This document shows positions 1 to 11,959 of a stretch of DNA of 64,000 bases, piece after piece; the stretch's first letter is position 1; every line of letters begins with the position of its first letter. The DNA lies in assembly GCA_902594335.1 (NCBI GenBank), contig CACJLY010000007.1:1-64000 (forward strand). Direction: 5' to 3'. The stretch comes from an uncultured Pelagibacteraceae bacterium. Its GTDB lineage: Bacteria > Pseudomonadota > Alphaproteobacteria > Pelagibacterales > Pelagibacteraceae. The translations under genes were made by a program, and so were the position numbers. Below the pieces are notes generated by a model. The model was not told the DNA's origin. It saw only the letters and a list, made by a program, of their open reading frames with translations, and made no database searches.

Positions 1-3000
1 AATTCTGCAACTCTAGGTAAGCCACCGGTAATATCTTTTGTTTTTGTTGTTTCTTTTGGTAGTCTTGCAATTACATCGCCAGCTGAAATTTTTGCACCAT
101 CTTTTACTGATAAAATTGAATCTGGAACTAAATAGTATCTTGCTTCATTGTCATCTGCTTTTTTTATCACATTTCCTTTTAAATCCCTTAGAGTAATTCT
201 TGGTTTTAGATCAGTATTTTTAGATTGTGTCTTCCAATCAACTACAGCTTTTGTTGAAATACCAGTAGCATCATCAACTGTTTCTGCAATTGAAACACCA
301 TCAATTAAATCAACATAATTTGCTATACCATCTTTTTCGGCTATAACTGGTGTTGTGTATGGATCCCATTCACAAATTTTTGCACCTTTTTTAATTTTTT
401 GTTCGTTTTCAAAAAATAGTTTTGAACCATAAGGAACTTTGTATGAAGCAACTTGTAAACCATTATCATCTTCAATTGAAATCTCTGTATTTCTACCCAT
501 AACAATTTGATTATTTTTAGAGTCTTTGATTAAGTTGGTATTAACAATTTTAAGAGTTCCCTCAGAATTTGATACAATTTGTGATTCTTGTTTTACAGAG
601 GCTGTTCCACCAACGTGAAAGGTTCTCATAGTTAACTGTGTTCCCGGTTCTCCAATTGATTGTGCAGATATCATACCAATTGCTTCCCCTACATGGACCA
701 TTTTACCTCTTGATAGGTCTCTTCCATAACACGTTGCACATACGCCTTCTTTAGAACTACACGTCATTACAGAATATACTTTTAATAATTTAACTCCAGC
801 CGCATCTATCTTCTCACATGCAGCTTCATCTATCATTTCTTCTTTTTTAATTATTACTTCGCCTGTTAATGGGTTTTTAACATCTTGTGCAGTAACTCTT
901 CCTAGGGCTCTTTCTGATAGACTTACCATAATGTTTCCACCTTCTAAAACTTCTGAAAGCTCAATAGATCCAGGATTATCACATTTTACTTTTGTTACAG
1001 TTAAATCCTGTGCAACATCACATAATCTTCTTGTCAAGTATCCTGAACTAGCTGTTTTAAGAGCTGTATCAGCTAAACCTTTTCTGGCACCGTGAGTTGA
1101 ATTAAAATATTCTAATGCCGTTAAACCTTCCTTAAAATTCGATGTGATTGGAGTTTCAATAATTTCACCCGAAGGTTTGGCAATTAAACCTCTCATTCCA
1201 GCTAATTGTTTCATTTGTGCTGCCGATCCTCTCGCACCACTATCTGCCATCATAAATACAGAATTTATATTTAATCCTTCATCAGTAACTTCAGTTGCTG
1301 AAATTCTCTTCATCATTTCAGATGCAACTCTGTCTGTACATTTAGACCAAGCATCAATAACTTTATTATACTTTTCACCTCTTGTTATAAGACCTTCAGC
1401 GTATTGTCCCTCATAGTCAGCGATAAGTTTTTTAGTTTCTTCAATTAATTGTTCTTTATTGTCAGGTATTAAAAGATCGTCTTTTCCAAATGAAATTCCA
1501 GCCTTAAATGCATGTTTAAAACCAATATCCTTTAGCTTGTCACAAAATATTACAGTACTTTTTTGACCTGAAAATCTAAATACATGATCAATTACTTCAG
1601 AAACTATTTTTTTTGGAAGCAATCTATCAATTAATGAAAATTTATTATTTACATTTTTTGGTATTATATTTGATAACAAAAATCTTCCAGCTGTACTTAT
1701 ATATTTTTCAAACTTGGCATTTCCTTTTTCATCTACGGTTTCAAATCTAGATACTATTCTTGAGTGAACTTTGATCTGACCTGTTTCTAATGCGTGCTCA
1801 ATTTCAGAAGTGTTAACAAAATATCCATCAACTCTCTCTGTTTGTACTGGTGGTTGTGATAAATAATAAATCCCTAAAATCATATCCTGACTTGGCACTA
1901 TAATAGGCTTACCGTTAGATGGGCTTAAAATATTATTTGTCGACATCATTAAAACTCTTGCTTCTAACTGTGCCTCAAGACTTAATGGCACATGAACTGC
2001 CATCTGATCTCCGTCAAAATCAGCATTAAACGCTGCACAAGTTAATGGATGAAGTTCTATTGCGTTACCTTCTATCAGTTTTGGTTCAAAAGCTTGAACA
2101 CCTAATCTGTGAAGTGTCGGAGCTCTATTTAATATTACCGGGTGTTCTCTCACTATTAGTTCTAGCGCGTCCCAAACTTCAGTTCTTTCTTTTTCTACTA
2201 ACTTTTTAGCTTGCTTAATAGTGGAAGCTAAACCTAGTTTATTTAAGCGAGCATATAAGAAAGGTTTGAATAATTCTAAAGCCATTTTTTTTGGCAATCC
2301 ACACTCATGTAATTTTAAATCTGGACCAACAACAATCACTGATCTTCCAGAATAATCAACCCTTTTCCCTAAAAGATTTTGTCTGAACCTTCCTTGTTTT
2401 CCTTTAAGCATTTCAGCTAAAGATTTTAGTGGTCTTTTGCCAGTTCCAGTTATAACACGTCCTCTTCTTCCATTATCAAATAGCGCATCAACAGACTCTT
2501 GAAGCATTCTCTTTTCATTTCTTACAATGATGTCTGGTGCTTTTAAATCTATAAGTCTTTTTAATCTATTATTTCTGTTTATAACTCTTCTGTATAAATC
2601 ATTTAAGTCAGAAGTCGCAAAGCGACCGCCATCCAAAGGAACTAAAGGTCTTAATTCTGGAGGTATAACTGGAACGGTAGTAAGTATCATCCACTCTGGT
2701 TTGTTTCCTGTTTCTATAAATGACTCTATTAACTTCAATCTTTTAATGGATCTTTCTTCATTAACTTTAGATTTAGTTTCTTTAATATTCTTAATTAATA
2801 GTTCTCTTTCTTCCTCTAAATTTATAGATTTTAGAATTTCAAGTATTGCTTCCGCTCCTATTCCTGCTGTAAACGCTTCTTCTCCATAATCATCTTGATA
2901 TTTAATAAGCTCTTCCTCACCCAACAATTGGTTCTTCTTTAAGCCTGTTAATCCAGGTTCAATAACTATGAAATTTTCAAAATACAATACTCTTTCAACT

Positions 3001-3410
3001 TCTTTAAGCTTCATGTCTACAACTAATGAGATTCTGCTAGGTAGGGATTTTAAAAACCAAATATGAGCAACAGGTGTAGCTAAATTTATATGACCCATTC
3101 TTTCTCTACGCACATTTGATTTTGTGACTTCGACACCACATTTTTCACAAATTATTCCTCTAAACTTCATTCTCTTATATTTTCCACATAAACATTCGTA
3201 ATCTTTGATAGGACCAAAAATCCTTGCACAGAAAAGGCCATCTTTTTCTGGTCTAAAAGTTCTGTAATTTATTGTCTCTGGTTTTTTAATTTCACCAAAC
3301 GTCCATGATTTTATTTTTTCAGGACTTGCTAATGTGATTTTAATACTATTGAAGTTTTGTGCTTCGGATATCTCTGATGATTTGAATAAATCTGATAATT
3401 CTTTACTCAT
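1..3410 (-). CDS. rpoC: RNA polymerase beta' subunit, C-terminus cut by window edge
   Basis: This is the largest catalytic subunit of RNA polymerase. The frame is open from the ATG at 3410 to the window edge, so about 1137 N-terminal residues are present and the C-terminus is missing; the ORF track omits it for that reason. Translating the minus strand shows an N-terminal Cys cluster (CLCGKYKRM, then CEKCGVEV) typical of the beta' zinc site, and the catalytic metal motif NADFDGDQM near 2020-2040. It starts 3 bases after the rpoB stop, so the two are co-transcribed. It is the last visible gene of the rpl-rpoBC cluster. Identity is certain. Confidence 0.97.
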   Translation of the reverse strand, partial: MSKELSDLFKSSEISEAQNFNSIKITLASPEKIKSWTFGEIKKPETINYRTFRPEKDGLFCARIFGPIKDYECLCGKYKRMKFRGIICEKCGVEVTKSNVRRERMGHINLATPVAHIWFLKSLPSRISLVVDMKLKEVERVLYFENFIVIEPGLTGLKKNQLLGEEELIKYQDDYGEEAFTAGIGAEAILEILKSINLEEERELLIKNIKETKSKVNEERSIKRLKLIESFIETGNKPEWMILTTVPVIPPELRPLVPLDGGRFATSDLNDLYRRVINRNNRLKRLIDLKAPDIIVRNEKRMLQESVDALFDNGRRGRVITGTGKRPLKSLAEMLKGKQGRFRQNLLGKRVDYSGRSVIVVGPDLKLHECGLPKKMALELFKPFLYARLNKLGLASTIKQAKKLVEKERTEVWDALELIVREHPVILNRAPTLHRLGVQAFEPKLIEGNAIELHPLTCAAFNADFDGDQMAVHVPLSLEAQLEARVLMMSTNNILSPSNGKPIIVPSQDMILGIYYLSQPPVQTERVDGYFVNTSEIEHALETGQIKVHSRIVSRFETVDEKGNAKFEKYISTAGRFLLSNIIPKNVNNKFSLIDRLLPKKIVSEVIDHVFRFSGQKSTVIFCDKLKDIGFKHAFKAGISFGKDDLLIPDNKEQLIEETKKLIADYEGQYAEGLITRGEKYNKVIDAWSKCTDRVASEMMKRISATEVTDEGLNINSVFMMADSGARGSAAQMKQLAGMRGLIAKPSGEIIETPITSNFKEGLTALEYFNSTHGARKGLADTALKTASSGYLTRRLCDVAQDLTVTKVKCDNPGSIELSEVLEGGNIMVSLSERALGRVTAQDVKNPLTGEVIIKKEEMIDEAACEKIDAAGVKLLKVYSVMTCSSKEGVCATCYGRDLSRGKMVHVGEAIGMISAQSIGEPGTQLTMRTFHVGGTASVKQESQIVSNSEGTLKIVNTNLIKDSKNNQIVMGRNTEISIEDDNGLQVASYKVPYGSKLFFENEQKIKKGAKICEWDPYTTPVIAEKDGIANYVDLIDGVSIAETVDDATGISTKAVVDWKTQSKNTDLKPRITLRDLKGNVIKKADDNEARYYLVPDSILSVKDGAKISAGDVIARLPKETTKTKDITGGLPRVAE

Positions 3411-3413
3411 AAT

Positions 3414-6400
3414 TTAGTTTAACTCCACATTTAGTGCTAGTGATTTAATTTCTTTTACTAAAACGTTGAATGATTCTGGTATGCCAGATTCAAAGTTTTC
3501 CTCACCTTTTACAATTGTTTCATAAACTTTAACTCTTCCAGCAACATCATCTGATTTAACAGTTAAAATTTCTTGAAGTGTATAAGAAGCTCCATATGCT
3601 TCGAGAGCCCAAACCTCCATTTCTCCAAACCTCTGGCCTCCAAGTTGCGCTTTACCACCGAGTGGTTGCTGCGTGACTAAACTGTATGGACCTGTTGATC
3701 TTGCGTGTATTTTATCTTCTACTAAGTGATGTAATTTAAGCATATAGATAATTCCAACTGTAACTGGTCTATCAAATTTTTCACCAGTTCTTCCATCCCA
3801 TAAAGTAGTCTGACCAGATTTAGGTAAGTTTGCCAAATCAAGCATATTGGTTACATCTTTTTCTTTTGCACCGTCAAAAACTGGAGTTGAAATCGGCACT
3901 CCATTCTGGATGTTTTGGCATAAATCTTTGAATTCAGTATTTGTTAAATTGTCGATATTTTCATCATAAACTTCATTTCCATAAATGGATTTTAAAAACT
4001 TAGAAATTTTTTCCTCTTTTTCAATTTTCTTCTGATTTTTATTTATTAAATCTGTTAATTGTTCACCTAGTTCTTTACAAGACCAACCTAAATGGGTTTC
4101 TAAAATTTGACCTACATTCATTCTACTTGGAACGCCTAGTGGATTTAAAACTATATCTACAGGTTTTCCATTTTCTCTATAAGGCATATCCTCAACAGGA
4201 ACAATCTTACTTACAACTCCTTTATTTCCATGTCTTCCTGACATCTTATCGCCAGGTCTTAACCTTCTTTTTATTGCAACGAATACTTTCACCATCTTCA
4301 TAACACTTGGCAATAAATCATCACCCTGTCTTATTTTAAGAACCTTATCTTCAAATCTTTCTTGAATATCTTGTTTAGCATTTTCATATTGGGATCTTAA
4401 TTGAAGAACTGTTTCATTTATTTTTGCATCCTCAACATGAATCTTAAATAGGTCAGAAACTGGTAAGTTAAAAATTATTTCTTCGGTTAAATTGATACCA
4501 CTCTGATAGTTTTTAATTTTTTTATTTAACTTAGTGTTTGATAGTATCGATGTGGCTCTTTGTTTGATGCTTCTTTCTAAAATATCTTCTTCTACAATTT
4601 TATCTTGTTGAACACTTTCAATTTCAGCTCTTTCAATAGTTATTGATCTTTCATCCTTCTCAATACCATGTCTATTAAATACTCTTACATCTACTACAAT
4701 TCCACCACTTCCACTTGGCATCTTTAAGGAAGTATCTGTAACATCAATTGCTTTTTCACCAAATATAGATCTCAAAAGTTTTTCTTCAGGACCAGATGCT
4801 GAATCACCTTTAGGTGTAACTTTGCCAACTAATATATCTCCAGGTTTTACCTCTGCTCCAATATAAACTATACCTGACTCATCCAGGTTTTTTAGGGCTT
4901 CTTCGTTTATATTTGGTATGTCCCTGGTAATATCTTCTTCACCAAGCTTGGTGTCTCTAGCCATAACTTCATATTCCTCGATGTGTATAGAAGTAAATAC
5001 ATCGTCCGTTACACATCTTTCTGATATTAAAATTGAATCTTCAAAGTTATATCCTTGCCATGGCATGAATGCGACAGTTACATTTTTACCTAATGCTAGT
5101 TCACCTGTTTTAGTGGAAGGGCCATCTGCAATTATATCACCAGATTTAACTTTATCTCCGACTCTAACTAGTGGTTTTTGATTAATACATGTATTTTGAT
5201 TTGATCTTTTAAATTTTTGCAAATTATAAATATCCACACCAGACTCAGAATAATCTTTTTCATTAGAAGCTTTAATTACTATTCTCTTTCCGTCAATTTT
5301 ATCAACAATTCCATCTCTTTTTGCAACAATTGTTACTCCAGAATCAAGTGCAACATCACTTTCAATTCCTGTTCCAACAAGTGGTGCTTCAGGTTTTAAT
5401 AGTGGTACTGCTTGTCTCATCATATTTGATCCCATCAAAGCTCTATTAGCATCATCATTCTCTAAGAACGGAATTAATGATGCAGCAACCGACACTAATT
5501 GTTTTGGGGATACATCTATGTAATCAATGTTTTCAGGTTTAGATAAGATGAAGTCTAGATTTGCTCTACTAGAAATTAATTCTTCAACAAACTTTCCATT
5601 CTTATCTAAAACAGAATTAGCCTGAGCAATTGTAAATTTAGTCTCTTCCATTGCTGAAAGATATTCTATTTTGTCTTGCACAACTCCATTTTCAACTTTT
5701 TTATATGGACTTTCTATAAAACCATATTTATTAATTTTAGAGTAAGTTGATAAACTATTTATTAAACCTATGTTTGGTCCTTCGGGAGTTTCTATTGGAC
5801 AAATACGACCATAATGCGTAGGGTGAACATCTCTAACTTCAAACCCTGCTCTTTCTCTTGTTAATCCACCTGGACCTAAAGCTGAAACTCTTCTTTTATG
5901 AGTAATCTCAGATAGCGGATTTGTTTGATCCATAAATTGTGATAGCTGTGAAGTAGCAAAAAAGTCTTTTAAAGAAATAGTTAATGGTTTGGCATTTATT
6001 AAATCTTGGGGCATTGCAGACTCAACATCAAGCGTTGTCATTTTTTCTTTAATAGCTCTCTCCATCCTATAAACGCCAATTCTAGCTTGATTTTCAACAA
6101 GCTCTCCTACCGATCTTACTCTACGATTTCCTAAATGATCTATGTCGTCAACTTCGTCTTTACCGTCTCTTAAGTCGAGCATTTTTTTTATTATGGCAAG
6201 AATATCATCATTTCTTAAAATTGTGATTTTATCTGAACAATTCAAATCTAACCTAGAATTCATTTTTACTCGTCCAACATCAGATAAATCGTACCTATCA
6301 GAACTAAAAAATAGGTTATTAAAAATTTGGGTTGCAATCTCAATAGTTGGTGGTTCACCTGGTCTTAAAATTTTATATATTTCAGTAATTGCATCGTTCT

Positions 6401-7496
6401 TATTTTCATTTTTATCATTTAAAATAGTATGTAGTAAATATGGTCCTTTAGATATGGAATTGGTTTTAGATACATTAATAATTTTTATATTTTCTTCTAA
6501 TAATTTTTGAATAATTGTGTCATTTAATTCAGTTCCAATTTTAAATGTGTCTTCACCTACTACAAGATCCTCATGTAAAAATTTACCATAAAGAGCCTCA
6601 TTGGAGACTAAAATTTCCTTTAATCCATCATTTTGAAGTTTTTTAGCAGTTAAAAAATTTATTTGTTCACCGATTTTTACTAAAGTTTTATTATTTTTTG
6701 CATCAATTATTTCTTCTGAAAAATTTTTAGCTTTATAATTTTCAGGATCAAATTTTGTTTTCCATTTTTTTAAGTTTTGATCATATAAAAAGGTCTCTTT
6801 TTCATAAAATTCATTAACTATGTCATATTTACTAAACCCTAAAGCCTGTAGTAATGTTGAAACAAAAATTTTTTTCTTTCTATCAATTCTAAAATATAAA
6901 AAATCCTTAACATCAAACTCAAAATCCAACCATGAGCCTCTATTCGGAATAACTCTGCAATTAAACAAAAGCTTTCCACTTGCATGTGATTTCCCTTTAT
7001 CATGATCAAAAAATACTCCAGGACTTCTGTGCATTTGGTTAACTACAACTCTTTGAACTCCATTGGTGATAAATGTTCCACTATTTGTCATCATAGGAAC
7101 TTCACCCATATAAACTTCTTGTTCTTTTGCAGATAGGATATCTTTTGTATTATTTTCCTGGTCTATTTCATAAACAACTAATCTTAATGTACATTTAAGT
7201 GCAGCTGAATAGGTAAGCCCTCTTGTAATACATTCGTCAACGTCAAATTTTGGTTTTTCTAGTTTATAAGAAACATATTCCAAAGTTGCTTTATCATTTA
7301 AATCCTCAATAGGAAAAATACTTTTAAATACTCGATGAAATCCCTTTACTAAATGTTGCTCTAAATTATCTTTAAATTCGGTAAGTTCCTTGTATGAATT
7401 TTTCTGGACTTCAATCAAATTTGGAATCGAAAGACCTTCCTTAAGTTTACCAAAACTCTTTCGAATGTTTTTTTTCTCAGTAAAAGATAATTGCAT
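3414..7496 (-). CDS. rpoB: RNA polymerase beta subunit
   Basis: This subunit forms half of the RNA polymerase active-site cleft with beta'. At 1360 residues it has the usual proteobacterial length. The rifampicin-pocket region is recognisable around residues 510-580 ([35 protein letters not shown]), followed by the strongly conserved [23 protein letters not shown]. Near the C-terminus are the conserved [18 protein letters not shown] and the zipper-like end of the protein. It follows rplL with a 54-base gap that holds a hairpin and precedes rpoC by 3 bases. Several overlapping plus-strand ORFs in the track are shadows. Confidence 0.98.
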   Translation of the reverse strand: MQLSFTEKKNIRKSFGKLKEGLSIPNLIEVQKNSYKELTEFKDNLEQHLVKGFHRVFKSIFPIEDLNDKATLEYVSYKLEKPKFDVDECITRGLTYSAALKCTLRLVVYEIDQENNTKDILSAKEQEVYMGEVPMMTNSGTFITNGVQRVVVNQMHRSPGVFFDHDKGKSHASGKLLFNCRVIPNRGSWLDFEFDVKDFLYFRIDRKKKIFVSTLLQALGFSKYDIVNEFYEKETFLYDQNLKKWKTKFDPENYKAKNFSEEIIDAKNNKTLVKIGEQINFLTAKKLQNDGLKEILVSNEALYGKFLHEDLVVGEDTFKIGTELNDTIIQKLLEENIKIINVSKTNSISKGPYLLHTILNDKNENKNDAITEIYKILRPGEPPTIEIATQIFNNLFFSSDRYDLSDVGRVKMNSRLDLNCSDKITILRNDDILAIIKKMLDLRDGKDEVDDIDHLGNRRVRSVGELVENQARIGVYRMERAIKEKMTTLDVESAMPQDLINAKPLTISLKDFFATSQLSQFMDQTNPLSEITHKRRVSALGPGGLTRERAGFEVRDVHPTHYGRICPIETPEGPNIGLINSLSTYSKINKYGFIESPYKKVENGVVQDKIEYLSAMEETKFTIAQANSVLDKNGKFVEELISSRANLDFILSKPENIDYIDVSPKQLVSVAASLIPFLENDDANRALMGSNMMRQAVPLLKPEAPLVGTGIESDVALDSGVTIVAKRDGIVDKIDGKRIVIKASNEKDYSESGVDIYNLQKFKRSNQNTCINQKPLVRVGDKVKSGDIIADGPSTKTGELALGKNVTVAFMPWQGYNFEDSILISERCVTDDVFTSIHIEEYEVMARDTKLGEEDITRDIPNINEEALKNLDESGIVYIGAEVKPGDILVGKVTPKGDSASGPEEKLLRSIFGEKAIDVTDTSLKMPSGSGGIVVDVRVFNRHGIEKDERSITIERAEIESVQQDKIVEEDILERSIKQRATSILSNTKLNKKIKNYQSGINLTEEIIFNLPVSDLFKIHVEDAKINETVLQLRSQYENAKQDIQERFEDKVLKIRQGDDLLPSVMKMVKVFVAIKRRLRPGDKMSGRHGNKGVVSKIVPVEDMPYRENGKPVDIVLNPLGVPSRMNVGQILETHLGWSCKELGEQLTDLINKNQKKIEKEEKISKFLKSIYGNEVYDENIDNLTNTEFKDLCQNIQNGVPISTPVFDGAKEKDVTNMLDLANLPKSGQTTLWDGRTGEKFDRPVTVGIIYMLKLHHLVEDKIHARSTGPYSLVTQQPLGGKAQLGGQRFGEMEVWALEAYGASYTLQEILTVKSDDVAGRVKVYETIVKGEENFESGIPESFNVLVKEIKSLALNVELN

Positions 7497-7506
7497 ATCT
7501 TGTTTA

Positions 7507-7530
7507 TTACCGAATAAACATATTCAGTAA
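7507..7530 (-). promoter_or_regulatory. Hairpin in the rplL-rpoB spacer
   Basis: On the minus strand TTACTGAAT and ATTCGGTAA can pair as a 9-bp stem with one G-U pair and a 6-base loop. No T-run follows in the direction of transcription, so it is not a standard intrinsic terminator. In enteric bacteria the rplL-rpoB spacer holds an attenuator and RNase III processing site that lowers rpoBC expression relative to the ribosomal proteins. A similar role here is inference. Confidence 0.45.
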
Positions 7531-7550
7531 TTAAATTCTTTCTTTTTTAT

Positions 7551-7922
7551 TTACTTAAGTTCTACTTTTGCGCCTGCTGCTTCTAACTTAGCTTTTATTT
7601 CTTCAGCTTCTTTTTTATTAACACCAGATTTAACTTCTTTTGGTGCACCTTCTACTAAATCTTTTGCTTCTTTTAATCCAAGTTCTGTAACAGCTCTAAC
7701 TTCTTTAATCACATTAATTTTTTTGTCACCTGCTGCTGTAAGCATAACAATAAAATCGTCTTTATCTTCAGCAGGTGCTTCACTTACTGAAGCTGCTGGT
7801 GCGGCGGCAACTGCTGCTGCTGCAGTAACTCCCCATTTTTCCTCTAGTTGTTTTGAAAGCTCAGCTGCCTCTACAACAGTCAAGCTAGATAAATCCTCTA
7901 TAATTTTATTTAAGTCAGCCAT
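7551..7922 (-). CDS. rplL: 50S ribosomal protein L7/L12
   Basis: This is the multicopy stalk protein that recruits translation GTPases. Its 123 residues match the family. The N-terminal dimerisation helix ([31 protein letters not shown]) is followed by an Ala-rich hinge ([19 protein letters not shown]) and the C-terminal factor-binding domain with IKVIKEVR-like and [14 protein letters not shown] motifs. It lies 24 bases after rplJ and 54 before rpoB, in the standard order. The plus-strand ORF over it (7723-8094) is a shadow created by the Ala-rich repeat. Confidence 0.98.
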   Translation of the reverse strand: MADLNKIIEDLSSLTVVEAAELSKQLEEKWGVTAAAAVAAAPAASVSEAPAEDKDDFIVMLTAAGDKKINVIKEVRAVTELGLKEAKDLVEGAPKEVKSGVNKKEAEEIKAKLEAAGAKVELK

Positions 7923-7946
7923 AATAATAATTTTTTTTATCCCTAG

Positions 7947-8456
7947 TTATTTTTTTGATTTTTCGAGCGCTAAAATAGCGATTTTTGACGCTGGCGCAAG
8001 TAAAATACTTGCGATTTTTTGTGCTGGAGAGCTTAAAATACCTACTATTTTAGCCCTTGCCTCTTCTAACGACGGAAGAGTTGCAACATTTTGAACTCCA
8101 GCAACATCTAAAATATCAGAACCCATGATTCCACCTAAAATTTTAAGATTTTCATTTTCTTTTGCAAATTTAGTCAGAATTTTTGCTGAAGTAATAGCAT
8201 CTTCAGAAAGAGCAACAGCTGTTGGACCCTTAAACAAATTTGTAAGATCTTTACATTTTGTTTTTTCAAGTGCTAATTTTGTAATCCTATTATTCGTTAT
8301 TTTGAATTTAATGCCATGCTCTCTCATTTTTTTTCTTAGATCATCTAATTGGGTTACATTTAAACCCTGGTAATGAGTGACTATGACAGCTTCAGTACTA
8401 TCAAACTGAGTTGTCATTTCGCTTATATAATTTTTTTTTTGTTCTTTATTAAGCAT
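7947..8456 (-). CDS. rplJ: 50S ribosomal protein L10
   Basis: L10 anchors the L7/L12 dimers to 23S rRNA. The 169-residue protein begins MLNKEQKKNYISEMTTQF and has the L10 core (VIVTHYQGLNVTQLDDLRKKMREHGIKFKITNNRITKLAL, LFKGPTAVALSEDA). The Ala-rich C-terminal helix that binds L7/L12 is present (IASILLAPASKIAILALEK). Only two bases separate it from the rplA stop, so the usual separate rplJL leader that carries L10 autoregulation has little room here. It probably depends on the upstream promoter. Confidence 0.97.
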   Translation of the reverse strand: MLNKEQKKNYISEMTTQFDSTEAVIVTHYQGLNVTQLDDLRKKMREHGIKFKITNNRITKLALEKTKCKDLTNLFKGPTAVALSEDAITSAKILTKFAKENENLKILGGIMGSDILDVAGVQNVATLPSLEEARAKIVGILSSPAQKIASILLAPASKIAILALEKSKK

Positions 8457-8458
8457 AA

Positions 8459-9148
8459 TTATAAATTCTTATCTAATTTAATTTTATACGATACACCCAT
8501 GCTGGACGTAATATATAATTGTTTTACTAAATCACCTTTAATTGTCAAATTTGATTTTTCTTTTTCTAAAGCATCAATGATCGCTTTATAGTTATTAATT
8601 AGTTTCTCATCATCAAATGACTTTTTTCCAATACTTACTCCAATATTTCCGTCTTTATCATTTCTGATCTCTACTTGACCAGCTTTTGCTTCAGTAACTG
8701 CTTTTTGAATTTCATTTGTAACGGTACCTAATTTTGGGTTTGGCATTAAACCTTTTGGACCTAAAACTTTTCCCAATTTTGAAAGTTTAATCATCATTGA
8801 TGGTGTACAGATTAGCTTTTCAAAATTTATTTCACTATTTTTAATTTTTTCTATTAATTCATCCCCTCCAATTAAATCTGCTTTGGAATCTTTTGCCTCA
8901 TTTAATTTTGCTTCTTCACAAACAACAGCAACTTTAACATCTTTACCTGTCCCTCCTGGCATATTTACAACTGTTCTTAAATTAACTTCACTTTTTTTTT
9001 GTTTATTATTAATTCTAAAACTTAAATCAATTGACTCATCAAATTTGGTGGTACAATTCGATTTAATTGAACTTAAAATTTTATCAATATTTTCTGGTTT
9101 TAAGTCTTTTGTATATTCTGTTAATTTTTTATGTCTTTTTGATGTCAT
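8459..9148 (-). CDS. rplA: 50S ribosomal protein L1
   Basis: L1 forms the mobile stalk at the ribosomal E site and in many bacteria represses its own operon. The 229-residue product has the conserved core LGKVLGPKGLMPNPKLGTV near residue 130 and an RNA-binding end with GQVEIRNDKDGNIGVSIGK. Length is normal. The ATG overlaps the rplK stop by one base (TAATG), indicating translational coupling. No start alternative is needed. Confidence 0.97.
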   Translation of the reverse strand: MTSKRHKKLTEYTKDLKPENIDKILSSIKSNCTTKFDESIDLSFRINNKQKKSEVNLRTVVNMPGGTGKDVKVAVVCEEAKLNEAKDSKADLIGGDELIEKIKNSEINFEKLICTPSMMIKLSKLGKVLGPKGLMPNPKLGTVTNEIQKAVTEAKAGQVEIRNDKDGNIGVSIGKKSFDDEKLINNYKAIIDALEKEKSNLTIKGDLVKQLYITSSMGVSYKIKLDKNL

Positions 9149-9576
9149 TAATCTTTAACCTCTATGCCCATTGATCTAGCTGAACCAGCTATAATTTTTG
9201 AAGCCTCATCTAAATCATGTGCGTTAAGATCTTCCATTTTTTTTTCTGCAATATCTTTAAGCTGTTGCTTTGAAATTGAACCAATAATATTCCTGCCAGG
9301 CTCTTTCGATCCACTTTTTAATTTCATAGCCTCTTTAATAAAGTGTGATGCTGGAGGCGATTTTATTACAAAATCAAATTTTTTATCCTTATAAACAGTA
9401 ATAATCACTGGAACTGGTTTCCCTGCAAATGCTTTTGTTTTATCATTAAAAGCTTTACAGAATTCCATTATGTTAATTCCTCTTTGACCTAGGGCGGGTC
9501 CAACAGGTGGTGCAGGATTTGCCTGACCGCCTTTAATTTGTAATTTTACATAACCACTTATTTCTTTTTTTGCCAT
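9148..9576 (-). CDS. rplK: 50S ribosomal protein L11
   Basis: L11 contacts the GTPase-associated region of 23S rRNA. The product starts [44 protein letters not shown], a textbook L11 N-terminus, and ends with the RNA-binding domain including [10 protein letters not shown]. The ORF track begins one codon earlier at a TTG (9579). I place the start at the ATG at 9576, which overlaps the nusG stop as TGATG and gives the usual MAKK beginning. It is co-transcribed with nusG and rplA. Confidence 0.97.
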   Translation of the reverse strand: MAKKEISGYVKLQIKGGQANPAPPVGPALGQRGINIMEFCKAFNDKTKAFAGKPVPVIITVYKDKKFDFVIKSPPASHFIKEAMKLKSGSKEPGRNIIGSISKQQLKDIAEKKMEDLNAHDLDEASKIIAGSARSMGIEVKD

Positions 9577-10106
9577 CAACTTGCCTTTTCTACTTGGTTA
9601 TATTCTAGATCAACTGGCGTAGGACGGCCAAATATTGAAACAGAAACTTTTAATCTTAATTTTTCTTCATCAATGTCCTCAACTAATCCACTGAATGATG
9701 CAAAAGGTCCATCAATAACTTGAACTTTTTCTCCTACGTTATATTCAATACCAGATTTAGGTTGTGCAACACCATCTTTTATTTGTCCTAGAATCTTTTC
9801 AATTTCTTTATCTGAGACAGGGATTGGAGCACCTCTTGATCCAAGAAAACCACTAACTTTTTTTAAATTTTTTATCATATGGTAAATATTATTATCCATT
9901 TCGCTTTTGATTAAAATATAGCCTGGAAAATATTTTTTTTTTCTTTGGATTCTTTTTCCACGTTTAACCTCAGTTACATCGTGAGTAGGAACTATTATTT
10001 CTTCAAACTTTTCTAAAATGTCTGCTTTTTCTGCCTCTTCCTTAATAAGTTTAGCTACTTTGTTTTCAAAACTTGAATGAGATTGAACTATATACCAGTT
10101 TTTCAT
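9576..10106 (-). CDS. nusG: Transcription termination/antitermination protein NusG
   Basis: NusG binds RNA polymerase and links transcription to Rho or to the ribosome. The 176-residue product begins [21 protein letters not shown], the NGN domain, and includes the PGYILI segment ([15 protein letters not shown]). A C-terminal KOW domain follows, with [21 protein letters not shown] from about residue 125. Its ATG overlaps the secE stop by one base, and its stop overlaps rplK by one base. The secE-nusG-rplKAJL order is the standard bacterial one. Confidence 0.97.
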   Translation of the reverse strand: MKNWYIVQSHSSFENKVAKLIKEEAEKADILEKFEEIIVPTHDVTEVKRGKRIQRKKKYFPGYILIKSEMDNNIYHMIKNLKKVSGFLGSRGAPIPVSDKEIEKILGQIKDGVAQPKSGIEYNVGEKVQVIDGPFASFSGLVEDIDEEKLRLKVSVSIFGRPTPVDLEYNQVEKAS

Positions 10107-10297
10107 TATATGCTTACCTTAAGTACTAGCTCTAAAAAAAACTTTAAAACCTGATCTAACAATAAAAAGAATAGAGATGCTAAAACTGCCATTGCAAATA
10201 CCATTAGTGCTCCCTGCACTGTTTCTTTTGCTGTAGGCCATGAAACTTTAAAAGCTTCTTGTTTTACGTCTTGAATAAATTTTAAAGGATTTTTCAT
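10106..10297 (-). CDS. secE: Protein translocase subunit SecE
   Basis: SecE is the small clamp subunit of the SecYEG channel in the inner membrane. The 63-residue product has the conserved N-terminal amphipathic stretch FIQDVKQEAFKVSWPTAKET followed by one membrane helix (ALMVFAMAVLASLFFLLLDQVLKFFL). This single-helix form is usual outside the enteric bacteria. It lies between tRNA-Trp and nusG, as in many alphaproteobacteria. Confidence 0.96.
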   Translation of the reverse strand: MKNPLKFIQDVKQEAFKVSWPTAKETVQGALMVFAMAVLASLFFLLLDQVLKFFLELVLKVSI

Positions 10298-10316
10298 ATT
10301 TAAGTATTAGATATTT

Positions 10317-10392
10317 TGGCAGGAGCGAAGGGAATCGAACCCCCAACCTCCGGTTTTGGAGACCGGCGCTCTACCAATTGAGCTACACTCCT
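10317..10392 (-). tRNA. tRNA-Trp (CCA)
   Basis: The minus strand reads aggagtgtagctcaattggt and folds as a complete cloverleaf. The anticodon arm has loop CTCCAAA (anticodon CCA), the T arm is GGTTCGATTCC-like, and the 3' CCA is encoded. It lies between tuf and secE, the normal place for tRNA-Trp in this cluster. Confidence 0.96.
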
Positions 10393-10398
10393 ATGAGT

Positions 10399-11589
10399 TT
10401 ACTCTATAATTTTAGTTACTACTCCAGCTCCTACTGTTCTACCACCTTCTCTAATTGCGAAATTAAGTTTTTCATCCATCGCAATTGGTGTAATTAATTT
10501 TACTGTAAATTTTGCATCATCACCTGGCATTACCATTTCTGTTCCTGATGGTAATTCAACCTCACCTGTTACATCAGTAGTTCTGAAGTAAAATTGAGGT
10601 CTATATTTGGTAAAGAATGGTGTATGTCTTCCTCCCTCTTCTTTTTTTAAGACATATGCTTGAGCTTCAAATTTAGTATGCGGTTTAATTGATCCTGGCT
10701 TACACAAAACTTGACCTCTTTCAACATCAGTTCTTTCAACTCCTCTTAATAAAGCTCCAATGTTATCACCAGCTTCACCTGAATCTAACAATTTTCTAAA
10801 CATTTCTACTCCTGTACAAACTGATTTTTTTGTTTCTCGAATACCTACGATCTCTATTTCTTCACCAGTTTTAATTACACCAGATTCTACTCTCCCTGTT
10901 ACAACAGTTCCTCTTCCTGAGATTGAGAAAACATCTTCAACAGGCATTAAGAAATCTTTATCTTTAGGTCTATCTGGCTGTGGAATAAATTCGTCAACTG
11001 CTTTCATTAATTCCATTATAGAATTTTTTCCAATTTCATCATCCTTTCCTTCAACTGCCGCTAAAGCAGATCCTTTTACTATTGGAGTTTTATCTCCTGG
11101 GAATTTATAAGATGTTAATAAATCTTTAATTTCCTCTTCAACCAAATCTATCATTTCTTTATCATCAACTTGATCTACTTTATTTAGATATACCACTATT
11201 GCAGGAACTCCGACTTGACGAGCAAGAAGAATATGTTCTCTTGTTTGTGGCATTGGTCCGTCAGCTGCATTTACAACTAAAATTGCACCATCCATTTGTG
11301 CAGCTCCAGTAATCATATTTTTAACATAGTCTGCATGACCAGGACAATCCACGTGAGCGTAATGTCTGTTTGCAGTTTCATACTCTACATGTGCTGTTGA
11401 AATTGTTATACCTCTCTCTTTTTCTTCTGGAGCTTTATCAATTTGATCATAAGCAGTAAATTGAGCACCACCAGACTCTGCTAAAACTTTTGTTATCGCA
11501 GCAGTTAATGTTGTTTTACCATGATCAACATGACCAATAGTTCCAATATTACAGTGCGGTTTATTTCTTACAAACTTTTCTTTTGACAT
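10399..11589 (-). CDS. tuf: Elongation factor Tu
   Basis: EF-Tu delivers aminoacyl-tRNA to the ribosome as a GTPase. The 396-residue product has the normal length and all G motifs: GHVDHGKT (G1) near residue 19, RGITI (switch I), DCPGH (G3) and NKVD (G4). Domain 2 and 3 landmarks such as [15 protein letters not shown] and the C-terminal [15 protein letters not shown] are present. It sits between tRNA-Gly and tRNA-Trp. No second tuf copy is in the window. Confidence 0.98.
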   Translation of the reverse strand: MSKEKFVRNKPHCNIGTIGHVDHGKTTLTAAITKVLAESGGAQFTAYDQIDKAPEEKERGITISTAHVEYETANRHYAHVDCPGHADYVKNMITGAAQMDGAILVVNAADGPMPQTREHILLARQVGVPAIVVYLNKVDQVDDKEMIDLVEEEIKDLLTSYKFPGDKTPIVKGSALAAVEGKDDEIGKNSIMELMKAVDEFIPQPDRPKDKDFLMPVEDVFSISGRGTVVTGRVESGVIKTGEEIEIVGIRETKKSVCTGVEMFRKLLDSGEAGDNIGALLRGVERTDVERGQVLCKPGSIKPHTKFEAQAYVLKKEEGGRHTPFFTKYRPQFYFRTTDVTGEVELPSGTEMVMPGDDAKFTVKLITPIAMDEKLNFAIREGGRTVGAGVVTKIIE

Positions 11590-11626
11590 TACTTTTTTAC
11601 CTCTTTTTTTTTCTATTTTTAATTTT

Positions 11627-11700
11627 TGGAGCGGGTAAAGGGAATCGAACCCTTACATCCAGCTTGGAAGGCTAGCGTTCTACCATTGAACTACACCCGC
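11627..11700 (-). tRNA. tRNA-Gly (TCC)
   Basis: The minus strand reads gcgggtgtagttcaatggta and folds as a full cloverleaf with anticodon loop CTTCCAA (anticodon TCC). The GGTTCGATTCC T arm and encoded CCA are present. It lies just upstream of tuf and just downstream of tRNA-Tyr, a common alphaproteobacterial arrangement. Confidence 0.96.
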
Positions 11701-11742
11701 ATCACCCAAGTACACTCCTAAGTTATTTAAATATTTATTGAA

Positions 11743-11828
<86 letters not shown>

Positions 11829-11836
11829 CTAATAGC

Positions 11837-11852
11837 AGGGGAAGCGTCCCCT
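11837..11852. other. GC-rich inverted repeat upstream of tRNA-Tyr
   Basis: AGGGGA and TCCCCT form a perfect 6-bp stem around a 4-base loop, 8 bases from the 5' end of tRNA-Tyr. It stands out against the AT-rich surroundings. No T-run follows closely on either strand, so I do not call it a terminator. Its role is unknown. Confidence 0.35.
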
Positions 11853-11959
11853 TGTTCAATAAAGCTTTAAACAACATGCGTTTTATATATTTTTATTGTA
11901 CAAATGCAATACGTGAATTTCATAAAAAATAGTATAAAAAGCCTTTAAATTCGAAAAAT

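Noticed and set aside
2527-2889. Plus-strand ORFs within rpoC and rpoB (also 1144, 4918, 6142, 6820)
   Set aside because: They lie fully antisense to conserved polymerase coding sequence with no family signal.
7723-8094. 123-residue plus-strand ORF with Ala-rich part
   Set aside because: It is the opposite-strand shadow of rplL and rplJ; the Ala-rich hinge of rplL creates it.
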